Shown: positions 12,201 through 25,000, numbered from the stretch's first letter. The stretch is DNA of 64,000 nt from Cyprinodon diabolis (GCA_030533445.1 JARPUW010000296.1:62001-126000), one strand, 5' to 3'. Numbers and translations: made by a program. Notes: a model not told the origin generated them from the letters alone.

Positions 12201-15200
12201 GCTCAAGGCTCCAGATGCTCAAGGTTCCAGATGCACCAGCAGCTCAAGGTTCCAGAAGCTCAAGGCTCCAGATGCTCAAGGTTCCTGAAGCACCAGCAGC
12301 TCAAGGTTCCAGCAGCTCAAGGTTCCAGAAGCACCAACAGCTCAAGGTTCCAGAAGCTCAAGGCTCCAGATGCTCAAGGTTCCAGAAGCACGAGCAGCTC
12401 AAGGTTCCAGCAGCTCAAGGTTCCAGAAGCACCAGCAGCTCAAGCTTCCAGCAGCTCAAGGTTCCAGCAGCTCAAGGTTCCAGCAGCTCAAGGTTCCAGA
12501 AGCACCAGCAGCTCAAGGTTCCAGCAGCTCAAGGCTCCAGCAGCTCAAAGTTCCAGCAGCTCAAGGCTCCAGCAGCTCAAGGTTCCAGAAGCACCAGCAG
12601 CTCAAGGTTCCAGAAGCTCAAGGCTCCAGATGCTCAAGGTTCCAGAAGCACCAGCAGCTCAAGGTTCCAGCAGCTCAAGGTTCCAGCAGCTGAAGGTTCC
12701 AGAAGCACCAGCAGCTCAAGGTTCCAGCAGCTCAAGGTTCCAGCAGCAATAGCAGCTCAAGGTTCCAGCAGCTCAGGGTTACAGCAGCTCAAGGCTCCAG
12801 AAGCTAGAGGTTCCAGAAGCTCAAGGTTCCAGCAGCTCAATGTTCCAGAAGCACCAGCAGCTCAAGGCTGCAGCAGCTCAAGGTTCCAGCAGTTCAAAGT
12901 TCCAGAAGCACCAGCAGCTCAAGGCTCCAGCAGCTCAAGGTTCCAGCAGCTCAAGGCTCCAGAAGCTCAAGGTTCCAGATGCACCAGCAGCTCAAGGTTC
13001 CAGAAGCTCAAGGTTCCAGCAGCTCAAGGCTCCAGATGCTCAAGGCTCCAGATGCTCAAAGTTCCAGCAGCTCAATGTTCCAGCAGCTCAAGGTTCCAGC
13101 AGCTCAAGGTTCCAGAAGCACCAGCAGCTCAAGGCTCCAGCAGCTCAAGGTTCCAGAAGCTCAAGGCTCCAGATGCTCAAGGTTCCAGAACCACCAGCAG
13201 CTCAAGGTTCCAGAAGCACCAGCAGCTCAAGGTTCCAGCAGCTCAAGGTTCCAGAAGCACCAGCAGCTCAAGGTTCCAGCAGCTCAAGGTTCCAGCAGCT
13301 CAAGGTTCCAGAAGCGCCAGCAGCTCAAGGCTCCAGCAGCTCAAGGCTCCAGCAGCTCAAGGTTCCAGAAGCTCAAGGCTCCAGATGCTCAAGGTTCCAG
13401 AAGCACCAGCAGCTCAAGGTTCCAGCAGCTCAAGGTTCCAGAAGCACCAGCAGCTCAAGGTTCCAGCAGCTCAAGGTTCCAGAAGCACCATCAGCTCAAG
13501 GTTCCAGCAGCTCAAGGCTCCAGCAGCTCAAGGTTCCAGCAGCTCAAGGCTCCAGCAGCTCAAGGTTCCAGAAGCACCAGCAGCTCAAGGTTCCAGAAGC
13601 TCAAGGCTCCAGATGCTCAAGGTTCCAGAAGCACCAGCAGCTCAAGGTTCCAGCAGCTCAAGGTTCCAGAAGCTCAAAGCTCCAGATGCTCAAGGTTCCA
13701 GAAGCACAAGCAGCTCAAGGTTCCAGCAGCTCAAGGTTCCAGCAGCTCAAGGTTCCAGAAGCACCAGCAGCTCAAGGTTCCAGAAGCTCAAGGCTCCAGA
13801 TGCTCAAGGTTCCAGAAGCACCAGCAGCTCAAGGTTCCAGCAGCTCAAGGTTCCAGCAGCTCAAGGTTCCAGAAGCACCAGCAGCTCAAGGTTCCAGAAG
13901 CTCAAGGCTCCAGCAGCTCAAGGTTCCAGAAGCTCAAGGCTCCAGATGCTCAAGGTTCCAGAAGCACCAGCAGCTCAAGGTTCCAGCAGCTCAAGGTTCC
14001 AGCAGCTCAAGGTTCCAGAAGCACCAGCAGCACAAGGTTCCAGCAGCTCAAGGTTCCAGAAGCACCAGCAGCTCAAGGTTCCAGCAGCTCAAGGCTCCAG
14101 CAGCTCAAGGTTCCAGCAGCTCAAGGCTCCAGATGCTCAAGGTTCCAGAAGCACCAGCAGCTCAAGGTTCCAGCAGCTCAAGGTTCCAGCAGCTGAAGGT
14201 TCGAGAAGCACCAGCAGCTCAAGGTTCCAGCAGCTCAAGGTTCCAGCAGCACCAGCAGCTCAAGGTTCCAGCAGCTCAGGGTTACAGCAGCTCAAGGCTC
14301 CAGAAGCTAGAGGTTCCAGAAGCTCAAGGTTCCAGCAGCTCAAGGTTCCAGAAGCACCAGCAGCTCAAGGCTGCAGCAGCTCAAGGTTCCAGCAGCTCAA
14401 GGTTCCAGAAGCACCAGCAGCTCAAGGCTCCAGCAGCTCAAGGTTCCAGAAGCACCAGCAGCTCAAGGCTCCAGCAGCTCAAGGTTCCAGAAGCTCAAGG
14501 CTCCAGATGTTCAAGGTTCCAGATATACCAGCAGCTCAAGGTTCCAGAAGCTCAAGGGTCCAGCAGCTCAAGGCTCCAGATGCTCAAGGCTCCAGATGCT
14601 CAAAGTTCCAGCAGCTCAAGGTTCCAGCAGCTCAAGGTTCCAGCAGCTCAAGGTTCCAGCAGCTCAAGGTTCCAGAAGCACCAGCAGCTCAAGGCTCCAG
14701 CAGCTCAAGGTTCCAGAAGCTCAAGGCTCCAGATGCTCAAGGTTCCAGAACCACCAGCAGCTCAAGGTTCCAGCAGCTCAAGGTTCCAGAAGCACCAGCA
14801 GCTCAAGTTTCCAGCAGCTCAAGGTTCCAGAAGCACCAGCAGCTCAAGGTTCCAGCAGCTCAAGGTTCCAGAAGCGCCAGCAGCTCAAGGCTCCAGCAGC
14901 TCAAGGTTCCAGAAGCTCAAGGCTCCAGATGCTCAAGGTTCCAGAAGCACCAGCAGCTCAAGGTTCCAGCAGCTCAAGGTTCCAGCAGCTCAAGGTTCCA
15001 GAAGCACCAGCAGCTCAAGGTTCCAGCAGCTCAAGGTTCCAGAAGCACCAGCAGCTCAAGGTTCCAGAAGCTCAAGGCTCCAGATGCTCAAGGTTCCAGA
15101 AGCACCAGCAGCTCAAGGTTCCAGCAGCTCAAGGTTCCAGAAGCACCAGCAGCTCAAGGTTCCAGCAGCTCAAGGTTCCAGCAGCACCAGCAGCTCAAGG

Positions 15201-15701
15201 TTCCAGAAGCTCAAGGTTCCAGCAGCTCAAGGCTCCAGATGCTCAAGGCTCCAGATGCTCAAAGTTCCAGCAGCTCAATGTTCCAGCAGCTCAAGGTTCC
15301 AGCAGCTCAAGGTTCCAGCAGCTCAAGGTTCCAGAAGCACCAGCAGCTCAAGGCTCCAGCAGCTCAAGGTTCCAGAAGCTCAAGGCTCCAGATGCTCAAG
15401 GTTCCAGAACCACCAGCAGCTCAAGGTTCCAGCAGCTCAAGGTTCCAGAAGCACCAGCAGCTCAAGGTTCCAGCAGCTCAAGGTTCCAGAAGCACCAGCA
15501 GCTCAAGGTTCCAGCAGCTCAAGGTTCCAGCAGCTCAAGGTTCCAGAAGCGCCAGCAGCTCAAGGCTCCAGCAGCCCAAGGTTCCAGAAGTTCAAGGCTC
15601 CAGATTCTCAAGGTTCCAGAAGCACCAGCAGCTCAAGGTTCCAGCAGCTCAAAGTTCCAGCAGCTCAAGGTTCCAGAAGCACCAGCAGCTCAAGGTTCCA
15701 G
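9233..15701 (+). repeat. HOR segment 3 joined to a first type B segment
   Basis: The left part (9,233 to about 12,233) has the type A head, with AGCCGCTC near 9379, and is collinear with 35,403-38,403 at offset 26,170. At about 12,233-12,266 it jumps to the end of a cassette (CCTGAAG, TGA 12286-12288) and continues as a type B segment with CACGAGC near 12391, AAGCTT at 12442 and GCAATAGC near 12746. The cassette expected between the two parts is missing. The type B part is the first copy of the 4,096-bp duplication. Confidence 0.85.
12233..12266. other. Junction of a 1,533-bp deletion (one cassette lost)
   Basis: To the left, the sequence aligns with 38.4 kb at offset 26,170. To the right, it aligns with 39.9 kb at offset 27,703. 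The difference of 1,533 bp is absent here. The switch can be placed anywhere in about 33 bp that is identical on both sides, as expected for unequal exchange between short identical units. The missing stretch contains the whole type B cassette that is present at 39,309-39,991. Confidence 0.8.
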
Positions 15702-16384
15702 TAGCTCAAGGCTCCACATGCTCAAGGTTCCAGAAGCACCAGCAGCTCAAGGTTCCAGCAGCTCAAGGTTCCAGAAGCTCAAGGCTCCAGATGCTCAAGG
15801 TTCCAGAAGCACCAGCAGCTCAAGGTTCCAGCAGCTCAAGGTTCCAGAAGCACCAGCAGCTCAAGGTTCCAGAAGCTCAAGGCTCCAGATGCTCAAGGTT
15901 CCAGAAGCACCAGCAGCTCAAGGTTCCAGCAGCTCAAGGTTCCAGCAGCTCAAGGTTCCAGATGCTCAAGGTTCCAGATGCACCAGCAGCTCAAGGTTCC
16001 AGAAGCTCAAGGGTCCAGCAGCTCAAGGCTCCAGATGCTCAAGGCTCCAGATGCTCAAAGTTCCAGCAGCTCAAGGTTCCAGCAGCTCAAGGTTCCAGCA
16101 GCTCAAGGTTCCAGAAGCACCAGCAGCTCAAGGCTCCAGCAGCTCAAGGTTCCAGAAGCTATAGGCTCCAGATGCTCAAGGTTCCAGAACCACCAGCAGC
16201 TCAAGGTTCCAGCAGCTCAAGGTTCCAGAAGCACCAGCAGCTCAAGGTTCCAGCAGCTCAAGGTTCCAGAAGCACCAGCAGCTCAAGGTTCCAGCAGCTC
16301 AAGGCTCCAGCAGCTCAAGGTTCCAGAAGCACCAGCAGCTCAAGGTTCCAGAAGCTCAAGGCTCCAGATGCTCAAGGTTCCTGA
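15702..16384 (+). repeat. Boundary cassette 3, type B haplotype
   Basis: TAG 15702-15704, CTATAGG ending 16164 and CCTGAAG with TGA 16382-16384 keep the standard 460 and 220 bp spacings. It has GAAGCACC instead of GAAAGACC before the GTAG, and CTCCAGC instead of CTCTAGC before the end. That haplotype is shared with cassettes 7 and 11. AGTTCAAGG near 15591 is private. Because the CTCTAGC stop is absent, one forward frame stays open across the cassette end. Confidence 0.9.
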
Positions 16385-19300
16385 AGCACCAGCAGCTCAA
16401 GGTTCCAGCAGCTCAAGGTTCCAGAAGCACCAACAGCTCAAGGTTCCAGAAGCTCAAGGCTCCAGATGCTCAAGGTTCCAGAAGCACGAGCAGCTCAAGG
16501 TTCCAGCAGCTCAAGGTTCCAGAAGCACCAGCAGCTCAAGCTTCCAGCAGCTCAAGGTTCCAGCAGCTCAAGGTTCCAGCAGCTCAAGGTTCCAGAAGCA
16601 CCAGCAGCTCAAGGTTCCAGCAGCTCAAGGCTCCAGCAGCTCAAAGTTCCAGCAGCTCAAGGCTCCAGCAGCTCAAGGTTCCAGAAGCACCAGCAGCTCA
16701 AGGTTCCAGAAGCTCAAGGCTCCAGATGCTCAAGGTTCCAGAAGCACCAGCAGCTCAAGGTTCCAGCAGCTCAAGGTTCCAGCAGCTGAAGGTTCCAGAA
16801 GCACCAGCAGCTCAAGGTTCCAGCAGCTCAAGGTTCCAGCAGCAATAGCAGCTCAAGGTTCCAGCAGCTCAGGGTTACAGCAGCTCAAGGCTCCAGAAGC
16901 TAGAGGTTCCAGAAGCTCAAGGTTCCAGCAGCTCAATGTTCCAGAAGCACCAGCAGCTCAAGGCTGCAGCAGCTCAAGGTTCCAGCAGTTCAAAGTTCCA
17001 GAAGCACCAGCAGCTCAAGGCTCCAGCAGCTCAAGGTTCCAGCAGCTCAAGGCTCCAGAAGCTCAAGGTTCCAGATGCACCAGCAGCTCAAGGTTCCAGA
17101 AGCTCAAGGTTCCAGCAGCTCAAGGCTCCAGATGCTCAAGGCTCCAGATGCTCAAAGTTCCAGCAGCTCAATGTTCCAGCAGCTCAAGGTTCCAGCAGCT
17201 CAAGGTTCCAGAAGCACCAGCAGCTCAAGGCTCCAGCAGCTCAAGGTTCCAGAAGCTCAAGGCTCCAGATGCTCAAGGTTCCAGAACCACCAGCAGCTCA
17301 AGGTTCCAGAAGCACCAGCAGCTCAAGGTTCCAGCAGCTCAAGGTTCCAGAAGCACCAGCAGCTCAAGGTTCCAGCAGCTCAAGGTTCCAGCAGCTCAAG
17401 GTTCCAGAAGCGCCAGCAGCTCAAGGCTCCAGCAGCTCAAGGCTCCAGCAGCTCAAGGTTCCAGAAGCTCAAGGCTCCAGATGCTCAAGGTTCCAGAAGC
17501 ACCAGCAGCTCAAGGTTCCAGCAGCTCAAGGTTCCAGAAGCACCAGCAGCTCAAGGTTCCAGCAGCTCAAGGTTCCAGAAGCACCATCAGCTCAAGGTTC
17601 CAGCAGCTCAAGGCTCCAGCAGCTCAAGGTTCCAGCAGCTCAAGGCTCCAGCAGCTCAAGGTTCCAGAAGCACCAGCAGCTCAAGGTTCCAGAAGCTCAA
17701 GGCTCCAGATGCTCAAGGTTCCAGAAGCACCAGCAGCTCAAGGTTCCAGCAGCTCAAGGTTCCAGAAGCTCAAAGCTCCAGATGCTCAAGGTTCCAGAAG
17801 CACAAGCAGCTCAAGGTTCCAGCAGCTCAAGGTTCCAGCAGCTCAAGGTTCCAGAAGCACCAGCAGCTCAAGGTTCCAGAAGCTCAAGGCTCCAGATGCT
17901 CAAGGTTCCAGAAGCACCAGCAGCTCAAGGTTCCAGCAGCTCAAGGTTCCAGCAGCTCAAGGTTCCAGAAGCACCAGCAGCTCAAGGTTCCAGAAGCTCA
18001 AGGCTCCAGCAGCTCAAGGTTCCAGAAGCTCAAGGCTCCAGATGCTCAAGGTTCCAGAAGCACCAGCAGCTCAAGGTTCCAGCAGCTCAAGGTTCCAGCA
18101 GCTCAAGGTTCCAGAAGCACCAGCAGCACAAGGTTCCAGCAGCTCAAGGTTCCAGAAGCACCAGCAGCTCAAGGTTCCAGCAGCTCAAGGCTCCAGCAGC
18201 TCAAGGTTCCAGCAGCTCAAGGCTCCAGATGCTCAAGGTTCCAGAAGCACCAGCAGCTCAAGGTTCCAGCAGCTCAAGGTTCCAGCAGCTGAAGGTTCGA
18301 GAAGCACCAGCAGCTCAAGGTTCCAGCAGCTCAAGGTTCCAGCAGCACCAGCAGCTCAAGGTTCCAGCAGCTCAGGGTTACAGCAGCTCAAGGCTCCAGA
18401 AGCTAGAGGTTCCAGAAGCTCAAGGTTCCAGCAGCTCAAGGTTCCAGAAGCACCAGCAGCTCAAGGCTGCAGCAGCTCAAGGTTCCAGCAGCTCAAGGTT
18501 CCAGAAGCACCAGCAGCTCAAGGCTCCAGCAGCTCAAGGTTCCAGAAGCACCAGCAGCTCAAGGCTCCAGCAGCTCAAGGTTCCAGAAGCTCAAGGCTCC
18601 AGATGTTCAAGGTTCCAGATATACCAGCAGCTCAAGGTTCCAGAAGCTCAAGGGTCCAGCAGCTCAAGGCTCCAGATGCTCAAGGCTCCAGATGCTCAAA
18701 GTTCCAGCAGCTCAAGGTTCCAGCAGCTCAAGGTTCCAGCAGCTCAAGGTTCCAGCAGCTCAAGGTTCCAGAAGCACCAGCAGCTCAAGGCTCCAGCAGC
18801 TCAAGGTTCCAGAAGCTCAAGGCTCCAGATGCTCAAGGTTCCAGAACCACCAGCAGCTCAAGGTTCCAGCAGCTCAAGGTTCCAGAAGCACCAGCAGCTC
18901 AAGTTTCCAGCAGCTCAAGGTTCCAGAAGCACCAGCAGCTCAAGGTTCCAGCAGCTCAAGGTTCCAGAAGCGCCAGCAGCTCAAGGCTCCAGCAGCTCAA
19001 GGTTCCAGAAGCTCAAGGCTCCAGATGCTCAAGGTTCCAGAAGCACCAGCAGCTCAAGGTTCCAGCAGCTCAAGGTTCCAGAAGCACCAGCAGCTCAAGG
19101 TTCCAGCAGCTCAAGGTTCCAGAAGCACCAGCAGCTCAAGGTTCCAGAAGCTCAAGGCTCCAGATGCTCAAGGTTCCAGAAGCACCAGCAGCTCAAGGTT
19201 CCAGCAGCTCAAGGTTCCAGAAGCACCAGCAGCTCAAGGTTCCAGCAGCTCAAGGTTCCAGCAGCACCAGCAGCTCAAGGTTCCAGCAGCTCAGGGTTCC

Positions 19301-20668
19301 AGAAGCACCAGCAGCTCAAGGCTGCAGCAGCTCAAGGTTCCAGCAGCTCAAGGTTCCAGAAGCACCAGCAGCTCAAGGCTCCAGCAGCTCAAGGTTCCAG
19401 AAGCTCAAGGCTCCAGATGCTCAAGGTTCCAGATGCAACAGCAGCTCAAGGTTCCAGAAGCTCAGGGTTCCAGCAGCTCAAGGTTCCAGAAGCACCAGCA
19501 GCTCAAGGCTCCAGCAGCTCAAGGTTCCAGCAGCTCAAGGTTCCAGAAGCACCAGCAACTCAAGGTTCCAGCAGCTCAAGGTTCCAGAAGCACCAGCAGC
19601 TCAAGGTTCCAGAAGCTCAAGGCTCCAGATGCTCAAGGTTCCAGAAGCACCAGCAGCTCAAGGTTCCAGCAGCTCAAGGTTCCAGCAGCTGAAGGTTCCA
19701 GAAGCACCAGCAGCTCAAGGTTCCAGCAGCTCAAGGTTCCAGCAGCACCAGCAGCTCAAGGTTCCAGCAGCTCAGGGTTACAGCAGCTCAAGGCTCCAGA
19801 AGCTAGAGGTTCCAGAAGCTCAAGGTTCCAGCAGCTCAATGTTCCAGAAGCACCAGCAGCTCAAGGCTGCAGCAGCTCAAGGTTCCAGCAGCTCAAAGTT
19901 CCAGAAGCACCAGCAACTCAAGGCTCCAGCAGCTCAAGGTTCCAGAAGCTCAAGGCTCCAGATGCTCAAGGTTCCAGATGCACCAGCAGCTCAAGGTTCC
20001 AGAAGCTCAAGGTTCCAGCAGCTCAATGTTCCAGAAGCACCAGCAGCTCAAGGCTGCAGCAGCTCAAGGTTCCAGCAGCTCAAAGTTCCAGAAGCACCAG
20101 CAGCTCAAGGCTCCAGCAGCTCAAGGTTCCAGAAGCTCAAGGCTCCAGATGCTCAAGGTTCCAGATGCACCAGCAGCTCAAGGTTCCAGAAGCTCAAGGT
20201 TCCAGCAGCTCAAGGCTCCAGATGCTCAAGGCTCCAGAAGCTCAAAGTTCCAGCAGCTCAATGTTCCAGCAGCTCAAGGTTCCAGCAGCTCAAGGTTCCA
20301 GCAGCTCAAGGTTCCAGAAGCACCAGCAGCTCAAGGCTCCAGCAGCTCAAGGTTCCAGAAGCTCAAGGCTCCAGAACCACCAGCAGCTCAAGGTTCCAGC
20401 AGCTCAAGGTTCCAGAAGCACCAGCAGCTCAAGGTTCCAGCAGCTCAAGGTTCCAGAAGCACCAGCAGCTCAAGGTTCCAGCAGCTCAAGGTTCCAGCAG
20501 CTCAAGGTTCCAGAAGCGCCAGCAGCTCAAGGCTCCAGCAGCCCAAGGTTCCAGAAGCTCAAGGCTCCAGATTCTCAAGGTTCCAGAAGCACCAGCAGCT
20601 CAAGGTTCCAGCAGCTCAAAGTTCCAGCAGCTCAAGGTTCCAGAAAGACCAGCAGCTCAAGGTTCCAG
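16385..20668 (+). repeat. HOR segment 4, type B head
   Basis: This segment begins with the type B head: CCAACAGC near 16431, CACGAGC near 16487 and AAGCTT at 16538. It is the second copy of the 4,096-bp duplication until about 19,080. Then it changes to a block with GATGCAACAGC near 19434, GCAACTC, GGGTTACAG and GCTAGAGG, which is also found at about 43.0-43.5 and 44.8-45.3 kb. GCTCCAGAAGCTCAAAG near 20231 recurs near 45831. Confidence 0.85.
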
Positions 20669-21351
20669 TAGCTCAAGGCTCCACATGCTCAAGGTTCCAG
20701 AAGCACCAGCAGCTCAAGGTTCCAGCAGCTCAAGGTTCCAGAAGCTCAAGGCTCCAGATGCTCAAGGTTCCAGAAGCACCAGCAGCTCAAGGTTCCAGCA
20801 GCTCAAGGTTCCAGAAGCACCAGCAGCTCAAGGTTCCAGAAGCTCAAGGCTCCAGATGCTCAAGGTTCCAGAAGCACCAGCAGCTCAAGGTTCCAGCAGC
20901 TCAAGGCTCCAGCAGCTCAAGGTTCCAGATGCTCAAGGTTCCAGATGCACCAGCAGCTCAAGGTTCCAGAAGCTCAAGGGTCCAGCAGCTCAAGGCTCCA
21001 GATGCTCAAGGCTCCAGATGCTCAAAGTTCCAGCAGCTCAAGGTTCCAGCAGCTCAAGGTTCCAGCAGCTCAAGGTTCCAGAAGCACCAGCAGCTCAAGG
21101 CTCCAGCAGCTCAAGGTTCCAGAAGCTATAGGCTCCAGATGCTCAAGGTTCCAGAACCACCAGCAGCTCAAGGTTCCAGCAGCTCAAGGTTCCAGAAGCA
21201 CCAGCAGCTCAAGGTTCCAGCAGCTCAAGGTTCCAGAAGCACCAGCAGCTCAAGGTTCCAGCAGCTCAAGGCTCTAGCAGCTCAAGGTTCCAGAAGCACC
21301 AGCAGCTCAAGGTTCCAGAAGCTCAAGGCTCCAGATGCTCAAGGTTCCTGA
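20669..21351 (+). repeat. Boundary cassette 4, type A haplotype
   Basis: TAG 20669-20671, CTATAGG ending 21131, CTCTAGC ending 21277 and TGA 21349-21351 are at the standard spacings, with GAAAGACC upstream. A GGCTCC unit near 20908, before GATGCTC, is shared with cassettes 8, 9 and 10 and absent from the others, so these four form one lineage. Confidence 0.9.
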
Positions 21352-22070
21352 AGCACCAGCAGCTCAAGGTTCCAGCAGCTCAAGGTTCCAGAAGCACCAG
21401 CAGCTCAAGGTTCCAGCAGCTCAAGGTTCCAGAAGCACCAGCAGCTCAAGGTTCCAGCAGCTCAAGGTTCCAGAAGCGCCAGCAGCTCAAGGCTCCAGCC
21501 GCTCAAGGTTCCAGAAGCTCAAGGCTCCAGATGCTCAAGGTTCCAGAAGCACCAGCAGCTCAAGGTTCCAGCAGCTCAAGGTTCCAGCAGCTCAAGGTTC
21601 CAGAAGCACCAGCAGCTCAAGGTTCCAGCAGCTCAAGGTTCCAGAAGCACCAGCAGCTAAAGGTTCCAGAAGCTCAAGGCTCCAGATGCTCAAGGTTCCA
21701 GAAGCACCAGCAGCTCAAGGTTCCAGCAGCTCAAGGTTCCAGAAGCTCAAGGCTCCAGATGCTCAAGGTTCCAGAAGCACCAGCAGCTCAAGGTTCCAGC
21801 AGCTCAAGGTTCCAGAAGCACCAGCAGCTCAAGGTTCCAGCAGCTCAAGGTTCCAGCAGCACCAGCAGCTCAAGGTTCCAGCAGCTCAGGGTTCCAGAAG
21901 CACCAGCAGCTCAAGGCTGCAGCAGCTCAAGGTTCCAGCAGCTCAAGGTTCCAGAAGCACCAGCAGCTCAAGGTTCCAGAAGCTCAAGGCTCCAGATGCT
22001 CAAGGTTCCAGAAGCACCAGCAGCTCAAGGTTCCAGCAGCTCAAGGTTCCAGAAGCTCAAGGCTCCAGAT

Positions 22071-25000
22071 GCTCAAGGTTCCAGAAGCACCAGCAGCTCA
22101 AGGTTCCAGCAGCTCAAGGTTCCAGCAGCTCAAGGTTCCAGAAGCACCAGCAGCTCAAGGTTCCAGAAGCTCAAGGCTCCAGATGCTCAAGGTTCCAGAA
22201 GCACCAGCAGCTCAAGGTTCCAGCAGCTCAAGGTTCCAGAAGCACCAGCAGCTCAAGGTTCCAGCAGCTCAAGGTTCCAGAAGCACCAGCAGCTCAAGGC
22301 TCCAGCAGCTCAAGGTTCCAGAAGCTCAAGGCTCCAGATGCTCAAGGTTCCAGATGCACCAGCAGCTCAAGGTTCCAGAAGCTCAAGGTTCCAGCAGCTC
22401 AAAGTTCCAGCAGCTCAAGGTTCCAGATGCTCAAGGTTCCAGAAGCACCAGCAGCTCAATGCTTCAGCAGCTCAAGGTTCCAGCAGCTCAAGGTTCCAGA
22501 AGCTCAAGGCTCCAGATGCTCAAGGTTCCAGAAGCACCAGCAGCTCAAGGTTCCAGCAGCTCAAGGTTCCAGCAGCTCAAGGTTCCAGAAGCACCAGCAG
22601 CTCAAGGTTCCAGCAGCTCAAGGTTCCAGAAGCACCAGCAGCTCAAGGTTCTAGAAGCTCAAGGCTCCAGATGCTCAAGGTTCCAGAAGCACCAGCAGCT
22701 CAAGGTTCCAGCAGCTCAAGGTTCCAGAAGCTCAAGGCTCCAGATGCTCAAGGTTCCAGAAGCACCAGCAGCTCAAGGTTCCAGCAGCTCAAGGTTCCAG
22801 CAGCTCAAGGTTCCAGCAGCTCAAGGTTCCAGAAGCACCAGCAGCTCAAGGTTCCAGAAGCTCAAGGCTCCAGATGCTCAAGGTTCCAGATGCACCAGCA
22901 GCTCAAGGTTCCAGAAGCTCAAGGTTCCAGCAGCTCAAGGCTCCAGATGCTCAAGGCTCCAGATGCTCAAAGTTCCAGCAGCTCAATGTTCCAGCAGCTC
23001 AAGGTTCCAGCAGCTCAAGGTTCCAGAAGCACCAGCAGCTCAAGGCTCCAGCAGCTCAAGGTTCCAGAAGCTCAAGGCTCCAGATGCTCAAGGTTCCAGA
23101 ACCACCAGCAGCTCAAGGTTCCAGCAGCTCAAGGTTCCAGAAGCACCAGCAGCTCAAGGTTCCAGCAGCTCAAGGTTCCAGAAGCACCAGCAGCTCAAGG
23201 TTCCAGCAGCTCAAGGTTCCAGCAGCTCAAGGTTCCAGAAGCACCAGCAGCTCAAGGTTCCAGCAGCTCAAGGTTCCAGAAGCACCATCAGCTCAAGGTT
23301 CCAGCAGCTCAAGGCTACAGCAGCTCAAGGTTCCAGCAGCTCAAGGTTCCAGCAGCTCAAGGTTCCAGAAGCACCAGCAGCTCAAGGTTCCAGAAGCTCA
23401 ATGCTCCAGATGCTCAAGGTTCCAGAAGCACCAGCAGCTCAAGGTTCCAGCAGCTCAAGGTTCCAGAAGCTCAAGGCTCCAGAAGCTCAAGGTTCCAGCA
23501 GCACCAGCAGCTCAAGGTTCCAGCAGCTCAAGGTTCCAGCAGCTCAAGGTTCCAGCAGCTCAAGGTTCCAGCAGCTCAAGGTTCCAGAAGCACCAGCAGC
23601 TCAAGGCTCCAGCAGCTCAAGGTTCCAGAAGCTCAAGGCTCCAGATGCTCAAGGTTCCAGATGCACCAGCAGCTCAAGGTTCCAGAAGCTCAAGGTTCCA
23701 GCAGCTCAAAGTTCCAGCAGCTCAAGGTTCCAGATGCTCAAGGTTCCAGAAGCACCAGCAGCTCAATGCTTCAGCAGCTCAAGGTTCCAGCAGCTCAAGG
23801 TTCCAGAAGCTCAAGGCTCCAGATGCTCAAGGTTCCAGAAGCACCAGCAGCTCAAGGTTCCAGCAGCTCAAGGTTCCAGCAGCTCAAGGTTCCAGAAGCA
23901 CCAGCAGCTCAAGGTTCCAGCAGCTCAAGGTTCCAGAAGCACCAGCAGCTCAAGGTTCTAGAAGCTCAAGGCTCCAGATGCTCAAGGTTCCAGAAGCACC
24001 AGCAGCTCAAGGTTCCAGCAGCTCAAGGTTCCAGAAGCTCAAGGCTCCAGATGCTCAAGGTTCCAGAAGCACCAGCAGCTCAAGGTTCCAGCAGCTCAAG
24101 GCTCCAGCAGCTCAAGGTTCCAGCAGCTCAAGGTTCCAGAAGCACCAGCAGCTCAAGGTTCCAGAAGCTCAAGGCTCCAGATGCTCAAGGTTCCAGAAGC
24201 ACCAGCAGCTCAAGGTTCCAGCAGCTCAAGGTTCCAGAAGCACCAGCAGCTCAAGGTTCCAGCAGCTCAAGGTTCCAGCAGCTCAAAGTTCCAGAAGCAC
24301 CAGCAGCTCAAGGCTCCAGCAGCTCAAGGTTCCAGAAGCTCAAGGCTCCAGATGCTCAAGGTTCCAGATGCACCAGCAGCTCAAGGTTCCAGAAGCTCAA
24401 GGTTCCAGCAGCTCAAGGCTCCAGATGCTCAAGGCTCCAGATGCTCAAAGTTCCAGCAGCTCAATGTTCCAGCAGCTCAAGGTTCCAGCAGCTCAAGGTT
24501 CCAGAAGCACCAGCAGCTCAAGGCTCCAGCAGCTCAAGGTTCCAGAAGCTCAAGGCTCCAGATGCTCAAGGTTCCAGAACCACCAGCAGCTCAAGGTTCC
24601 AGCAGCTCAAGGTTCCAGAAGCACCAGCAGCTCAAGGTTCCAGCAGCTCAAGGTTCCAGAAGCACCAGCAGCTCAAGGTTCCAGCAGCTCAAGGTTCCAG
24701 CAGCTCAAGGTTCCAGAAGCACCAGCAGCTCAAGGTTCCAGCAGCTCAAGGTTCCAGAAGCACCAGCAGCTCAAGGTTCTAGAAGCTCAAGGCTCCAGAT
24801 GCTCAAGGTTCCAGAAGCACCAGCAGCTCAAGGTTCCAGCAGCTCAAGGTTCCAGAAGCTCAAGGCTCCAGATGCTCAAGGCTCCAGATGCTCAAAGTTC
24901 CAGCAGCTCAATGTTCCAGCAGCTCAAGGTTCCAGCAGCTCAAGGTTCCAGAAGCACCAGCAGCTCAAGGCTCCAGCAGCTCAAGGTTCCAGAAGCTCAA

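Larger units (their letters stand above)
12233..19080 (+). repeat. 4,096-bp tandem duplication of the type B HOR
   Basis: Positions 12,233-14,984 recur at 16,329-19,080 at a constant offset of 4,096 bp. Paired landmarks include CACGAGC (12391/16487), AAGCTT (12442/16538), GCAATAGC, AGTTCAAAG, CACAAGC, CAGCACAAGG, GGTTCGAG and GATGTTCAAGG with GATATACC (14507/18603). A third copy lies at 39.9-42.6 kb, offset 23,607 from the second. Similarity ends where the first copy has an extra 16-bp unit near 14,985. Confidence 0.9.

Noticed and set aside
12286..16384. The 4,096-bp period (a power of two) as a sign of an artificial or software block effect
   Set aside because: The two copies extend slightly beyond the period on the left and diverge at 14,985/19,081 rather than at a block edge. 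Other offsets (666, 1,576, 4,598, 23,607, 26,170) are not round, so the value is most likely a coincidence of unit sums.
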